Of a stretch of 64,000 bases of DNA, positions 59,298 through 64,000 are shown one piece after another. Positions within the stretch are counted from its first letter, which is position 1. Every line of letters starts with the position of its first letter. The notes beneath the pieces are model-generated. The model did no database searches, had not been told where the DNA came from, and saw nothing but the letters and a program-made list of their open reading frames with translations. The stretch spans positions 1,798,001-1,862,000 of the forward strand of contig JAXBDG010000006.1 of assembly GCA_036320915.1 (NCBI GenBank). The letters run 5' to 3'. A program made the translations under genes and the position numbers. The DNA is from Linnemannia elongata. Lineage: Eukaryota; Mortierellomycota; Mortierellomycetes; Mortierellales; Mortierellaceae.

Positions 59298-59784
59298 GGT
59301 GTGTTTCTTGTCGGCGTGAGATAAATGAAATAGTGAAGGGAGTGAGCGAGTGAGGGAGTGAAGGGAGATGATAGTAAATGGTACAATGCAAAGGTGTGAA
59401 AGATAATACAAAAAAATGAAAGAAAAGGAAAAATGCAAGTGTGAATGAAAGTGGAATTGATAGTTGTTCTAGGTCTCTTTTTTTTCTATGCTATGGTCGG
59501 GTGCACAACACTTTTGTGAACTGTCAAAAATGGTGGCAGGGATGATGACCAAAGGGGCAAAAAAGAGAATTAGAGGGAAGGGAGAGAGGGCTGCAAAAGA
59601 AGAACGAAGACGACAGAAAAGACTGCGATCATATCCTCCAAGGCACTCTTTTCTTTTTTTTTTTTTTTTTTTGGTGGCTTCACATCAAATGATCGTAAAC
59701 AGTGTGACTGCTTCGTCTGTGCACTGGTCGCACATGGTTGTTTAATTGAAAGAGGAGTATTCATTTTTCTACGAAGAAATCTAT
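59298..59784. other. Interval between PSS and MDN1
   Basis: About 490 nt with no gene. It holds the 3' end of the phosphatidylserine synthase gene and the MDN1 promoter, both on the minus strand, and a 19-nt T run at 59654-59672. Confidence 0.5.
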
Positions 59785-61518
59785 CTATTGGGCTTTAAGC
59801 TTGCCTTTGCTTTTGTCTTGCAGCTTGGGCAGGAGGAAGAACTGGTAAATGGGGAATGCAGTCAAGAGCGACAAGAAGGCAACCCAAAAGTAGATGACCT
59901 CCTTAGGCGCAGGGTTGGGGAACTCGCCCTGACCAAACTTGCACACAATCAGAACCTCGGTAGCAATACTGCCAATCAGCAACCATGCCTGTGGTCCAAT
60001 GCGCTTGCAGTTGCTATATATTTGTAGACAGGCGAACGAAGCCAGGGGGTTGTTAGTAGTCGGTTTCAAGCATGGGTCATTGAGGGAGATACGATCTGGT
60101 AATGACTGTTGAACTTACATATCATGGAAGTACTGGTATGCCTCGCGCACACCAGGGATGCCAAACATAAAATACAACAAGATACGGATCACATTGATAG
60201 AGTGTGCTGGGGGAATCCAGAGAAGAGTCTTGAGGTAGAACGCGTTCAACTCGCAAATCAAAAACTAGATGAAGAGAGCGCGAGAATATACATTAGTCTG
60301 TGCCTGATAAAACGATGACAGCGACCCACTTCAACAAACAGGATGGATCCTCTTACCATGGTGAGGATAAAGAGAACGGTGCAGTAGCTCTTAAAGCTCT
60401 TGGTCATGTCCCACTCAAACTTGGTCCAGGACTTGGGGGTGAATTGGGCGATAGATCTCTTCATCTTCCCACGGAGAGTAGGGATCTCGGCCAGCCCCTG
60501 CCACGAATACTGCTTCATCTCAAAGTACTCGCAGGTCTTGACACCAAGGTACAGTCCCAACCAGTTGCAGATGAGGACATCCAAGATCCACTATAAGGTC
60601 CAGACCCAGTAAAAAAAAAAAAAAAAAAAGGACAGTTACCGTGAAAAAAGAAAATGTTAGGGTCAGTCAGGATCAGGTGAAGTTTGGTCACACAGCTTGT
60701 TTCTCCTCTTTTTTTTTGTGCGAACTTCCGCTCTTGGTAAACCCATTTGAGATCAACCGAAAAGGCACAAATAAGCGACACATGGTACTTACATGATCCC
60801 ACCAGCACTCGTCGAAGTTGTTCAATTGGTGAGAGAGCGAGTACTCCATGACCTCAAACATCACCGACAGGATCCAGCAGAAAGTGTAGTCGCGCAAGAT
60901 GAGAGCCTTGCAGAACCAGCCAAGGGCGTGAGCCACCACGAACTCATCAAAGACCTGGCTCTACACAGAGACGAATACAAGCACCGTTAGATCAGCTCGC
61001 TTGTTTGTTTGATTTTAGGGGTGAACATATGACCAGATCAAGCCAATAGAATGCGCTGATGCTTACCACGACGTTATCGTAAGTGAGCTCACAGGCATCA
61101 CCATAAGACTTTTCAGGCAAAGGGATACCAAGAGAAGGGTCGAGATATGTGAAGAAACGTCTAGCATCGTGCTTGTTCTAGTGGACGAGAGGAGAAGGTA
61201 AAGATGTCAGTTTTTTTGGCTTGTGCGTTTACAAAAGATGAGGGGCCGCTGCTCCTGCCAACTGAACTCTTGTCGGTTACCTGGAACAACAAAAAAACGA
61301 GGAAGAGTTGGTAGACGACTCCCAAGGACAAAACAACTCTCCAGAGTGCAGGATGGGGTCTCAGTAACAGACTGTCGCGGAACTGGAGCATCCCGAAAAC
61401 ACAAAACACACCAATGGAAGCCACCACTCCGCTACAGTGGACATTGAAAAGGGAAGGAGAATATTATTAGGATGTACAAATACAGTTCTTGCTGACAAGG
61501 TCCTTGAATACTCTCCCA

Positions 61519-61562
<44 letters not shown>

Positions 61563-62063
61563 TTCTCTGAGCAAACTTACATCTTAACGTTGGTCATAGT
61601 GTCGTCGAGCTCAGGAGTCATGGCCACATAGACAAGACTCAGGAGCATTGCTCCGAGAATCGTCAGAGTTCTGGGTGTGTCTAACGTCGAAGAAGATGAA
61701 GACCCAGAAAGATTGAAATATCCATGTCAGTGGTTGCTGTTGCTGTTACTGCCTATCTTCAACTACACTCCTGAGGTATATCCCGTTGCAGTGGTCCATT
61801 TTAGATGATGGAAAAAGTCGAAAGTCCACAAGGACAACAAACAGGGTGGAAAATGAAAGCTTGGTTTTGGCCTTACAAAAGAATCCGACAGCAGGGTCCA
61901 CCTCGGCCAAAGTCTTTTGATATTGAACCGAAGTGTCCTTGGTGAACCATTCTGGTTTGTCACCGAGGGAGGACTCGGATGCGAACGAGATGGAGGATGC
62001 GCTGGATGCCTGCCTGGACTTGCGATGAGGCTGGGCAACCTCTGCGGTGTGCTGATCAGCCAT
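59785..62063 (-). CDS. PTDSS1: Phosphatidylserine synthase, base-exchange type (PTDSS1/2-like)
   Basis: An integral ER enzyme that makes phosphatidylserine by exchanging the choline or ethanolamine head group for serine. The exons on the minus strand are 62063-61877, 61680-61581, 61431-61281, 61177-61067, 60960-60793, 60590-60357, 60264-60119 and 60013-59785, giving 441 residues (animal enzymes about 470). Conserved family blocks are clear: [71 protein letters not shown], and [10 protein letters not shown] with [10 protein letters not shown] near the end. The N-terminus ([15 protein letters not shown]) is a soluble Ser-rich tail, and several hydrophobic helices follow. This family is unrelated to Cho1, the CDP-diacylglycerol enzyme of yeast. 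The lysine-rich end (KSKGKLKAQ) may be an ER retention signal, which is inference. Intron 2 holds 39 consecutive A/T. Confidence 0.93.
60611..60629. repeat. Poly-A tract in a PSS intron, 19 nt
   Basis: An A run on the plus strand, T on the coding strand, close to the 3' splice site of the intron 60591-60792. There it can act as part of the polypyrimidine tract. Confidence 0.9.
61520..61558. repeat. Poly-A tract in a PSS intron, 39 nt
   Basis: An uninterrupted run of 39 A (T on the coding strand) inside the intron 61432-61580. It makes up about a quarter of the intron. Confidence 0.95.
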
Positions 62064-62332
62064 GTCCTGCCTGTGTTACTTGGGATTGTTGTCCTGAAAA
62101 AGGGAAACGGCGGATAAGCAATGTCGCCGTTGACGAATGACAGACGACTGACTGATGGGATTCTCCTGGGTGAGAACGAGAAGAAAGAGGATGAAGGGTG
62201 GAGCAGTGAAGAAGTAGAAAGGAAAGAAAGAAGAAGAACGAGAAAGAACAGAAAGAAAGAAAAGGTTTGGGAAATGAAGGGGGGGAAAGCTATTTTTTCG
62301 TTGGTCAACGTGTCTCGACTCGAGACTTCGTT

Positions 62333-64000
62333 TTATTTTGGACCAAGTTTGATTTCCAGTAGAACATTAACAACCATCGAAACGAGGTACACTCCCACGA
62401 GGAAGATACCCCACCACCGACTCAGCATGTACCCACTCCTCGGCACCACAACCATCGCTCCAACCATCGTCAGCAGGATTGCGCCTAGAGACACCAACAA
62501 CGTCGGCGACAACTGCAACGGGATGTGTGCATCCGTCGAGAGGGTCACATATGTGCCACTAATACCGAGTCCCAGCAGCATATCTACCAATGAGTAGGGG
62601 AAGGAAGCATGTTGGGTGAATACCAGGAAGTCATAACACCACTCAATCGTTTCTCGGATAAAAAAGGGAAAAACAAAAGGACAACTTACTCAACAATGGC
62701 CCTCCGAAGCAGGCTGAGAAGGCCATTTGAGGAAAGCCCATCTTCGCAATCGTGATATTCGACACAAGGTCGCCAAGACTGTTGCCCATCGCAAACACCG
62801 TTAGCCCCAGGATCGCATCGCTGATTCCCAGTATCAAGCCAACAGCCTGAAGGATCCCTACAACTTCATTGGCAACCACAAAGATCCAGGTCATCGCCAC
62901 CAAAAATCCTACAAACGCAAATGCCTCGTAGAACTTTGGGGGCTTGGTCTCTGTGCTGAGGAAGAAAACGGTTGCAGACATCAGAATTCCCACTCCTAGG
63001 GCAGCAAGAACCGGTACCAGGTGGTTCTCACCCGCAGCGCCTATAAAGATATCCGGGAGTTTAACTTTAGAAAGCATATCGAGTGCAATGAATGTACGAA
63101 AGCTTGTTTAAGAACTGAATTAGAATGTACTTACTGGTGACAACAGCTGTGATGAAAACTGGAGCAACGATCATCTGGACCATTGTGGCACCTTGACACC
63201 AACCATTGTACAGGTTGCTTCCATCATCTGGGCTGGTTGCATTGGCTTCAATCGGCGTGCCATCTGACTGGGAGCCGATGAGGGTATCATTGTCCTCCTT
63301 GAGATCAACCACAGGGAGGGTCAACGTCAACAAGAGGACAATAGGAATCGACCCAACAGCAAGGATCTTCATGAAAACCGACTTGTCCTTCCATCCCACC
63401 AATGTAGGAAAATAAACGGGCTTGATCCAGTCGTTCAAGAAGAGGGCAGCCCAATGCCGCTTCTTCATGCCATCCAACGTGTTGACGTCAGTGGCACTCT
63501 GGAAGACAGGACTCCGAGGACGGTTGATGGGGTCGCCCATGTCGGGAAGAATCAAGGAATGGTGAAGCATGACCTGTTGGAGTTGAGCATAGCTTGGGTT
63601 CTGGCTCGGACCCTCGTATAATGGCGATGGTGCAAGACTCTTGGCACTGCTTCTCAGACTTCCCTTGGAAGAGAGTGGCCCGGCGGACGAAGGATAAAGG
63701 CTTGCGGCCAAGTAACCAGGGTCAACCACGATTGCAGGACACTTTGATTTGGACTTGAAGCTCGAAGAGGGCTTGGCGCATGTGCTCAATGGAGCTACGG
63801 CGAGGTGCTGGTCAATAGGGCTCATGATGATGTCGACATGCTGGGTGTGGTTGATACTCATTAGTTCTGGTTGTTGAGGGAGTGTCTCGATATGAGCACT
63901 GTCTTCGCTGTACTCTGACCCCGTTTCGCTGTCAGTAGTATGTATCCGAGATTCCTGTCTTTGTTGCTTCCAGTTGCCAAATACGACAAGGGCAACATAG
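62333..64000 (-). CDS. Cation/Ca2+ exchanger, NCX/NCLX type, 5' end outside window
   Basis: A predicted membrane antiporter that exchanges Ca2+ for Na+ or another cation, of the SLC8B1/Ecm27-like branch. Only the 3' part is present. Exons on the minus strand are 64000 (continuing beyond) to 63135, 63040-62690 and 62583-62333, giving about 486 residues. The visible part starts at the end of a membrane helix (YVALVVFGNW). A long cytosolic loop of about 160 disordered residues follows, then the second helix bundle. The alpha-2 repeat reads GNSLGDLVSNITIAKMG, then AFSACFGGPLLNMLLGLGISG, with the acidic and Asn/Ser residues of the ion site in place. The final helix ends in VVNVLLEIKLGPK. The first repeat must lie past 64000. 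Vacuolar, mitochondrial or ER location cannot be judged. For the middle exon I preferred the acceptor at 63041 over a weaker one about 23 nt earlier in the transcript. Confidence 0.88.

Noticed and set aside
58839..59438. N-terminal extension of midasin with a hydrophobic, signal-like stretch
   Set aside because: It depends on an upstream ATG in a T-rich leader. Midasin is nuclear and family members start close to the ATG at 59297.

Overview
This is a 64 kb piece of a fungal nuclear chromosome. Every gene is split by short GT-AG introns, mostly 90-230 nt. Intergenic DNA is AT-rich and full of homopolymer runs. The protein set (oligopeptide transporters, Mrd1, an Rvs167/Hob1-type BAR protein, an Ahp1-type peroxiredoxin, midasin) is fungal. 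A base-exchange phosphatidylserine synthase, together with the intron density, suggests an early-diverging lineage, probably Mucoromycota and perhaps Mortierellomycotina. That placement is inference, not shown by the sequence.

Layout. 1-3106: no gene. 3107-15558, plus strand: three tandem oligopeptide transporter (OPT) paralogues, with a detached in-frame OPT 3' fragment after the first and about 3.7 kb of gene-free DNA before the third. 16064-19325, minus: MRD1, a five-RRM factor for 18S rRNA processing, convergent with OPT3. 19603-22309, minus: an amphiphysin-like BAR-SH3 protein. 22831-24465, plus: an Ahp1/PRX5-type peroxiredoxin, divergent from the BAR gene. 24735-27141, minus: a cyclin-Q-like protein with long glutamine-rich additions. 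27898-29040 or further, minus: a four-finger C2H2 protein. About 29.3-37.4 kb: gene-poor. 37464-41365, minus: a 14-exon membrane protein I do not recognise. 41685-59297, minus: MDN1 (midasin), about 5,556 residues, filling more than a quarter of the window. 59785-62063, minus: phosphatidylserine synthase. 62333-64000, minus: the 3' part of a sodium/calcium-exchanger-type cation antiporter whose 5' end lies outside the window.

How they relate. The OPT trio is the only true gene cluster: three peptide importers sharing architecture and a conserved first intron. MRD1 (small subunit) and MDN1 (large subunit) are both ribosome-assembly factors but are more than 20 kb apart and probably not functionally linked by position. 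The rest look like ordinary single-copy housekeeping and regulatory genes. I found no tRNA, rRNA, CRISPR array or recognisable transposon, and no convincing novel multi-gene system. The most unusual items are the OPT fragment, three consecutive genes whose first coding exon is only 2-9 nt, the KPWQ-repeat linker in the BAR protein, the unknown membrane protein with one unresolved splice junction, and the gene-poor 8 kb upstream of the zinc-finger gene.
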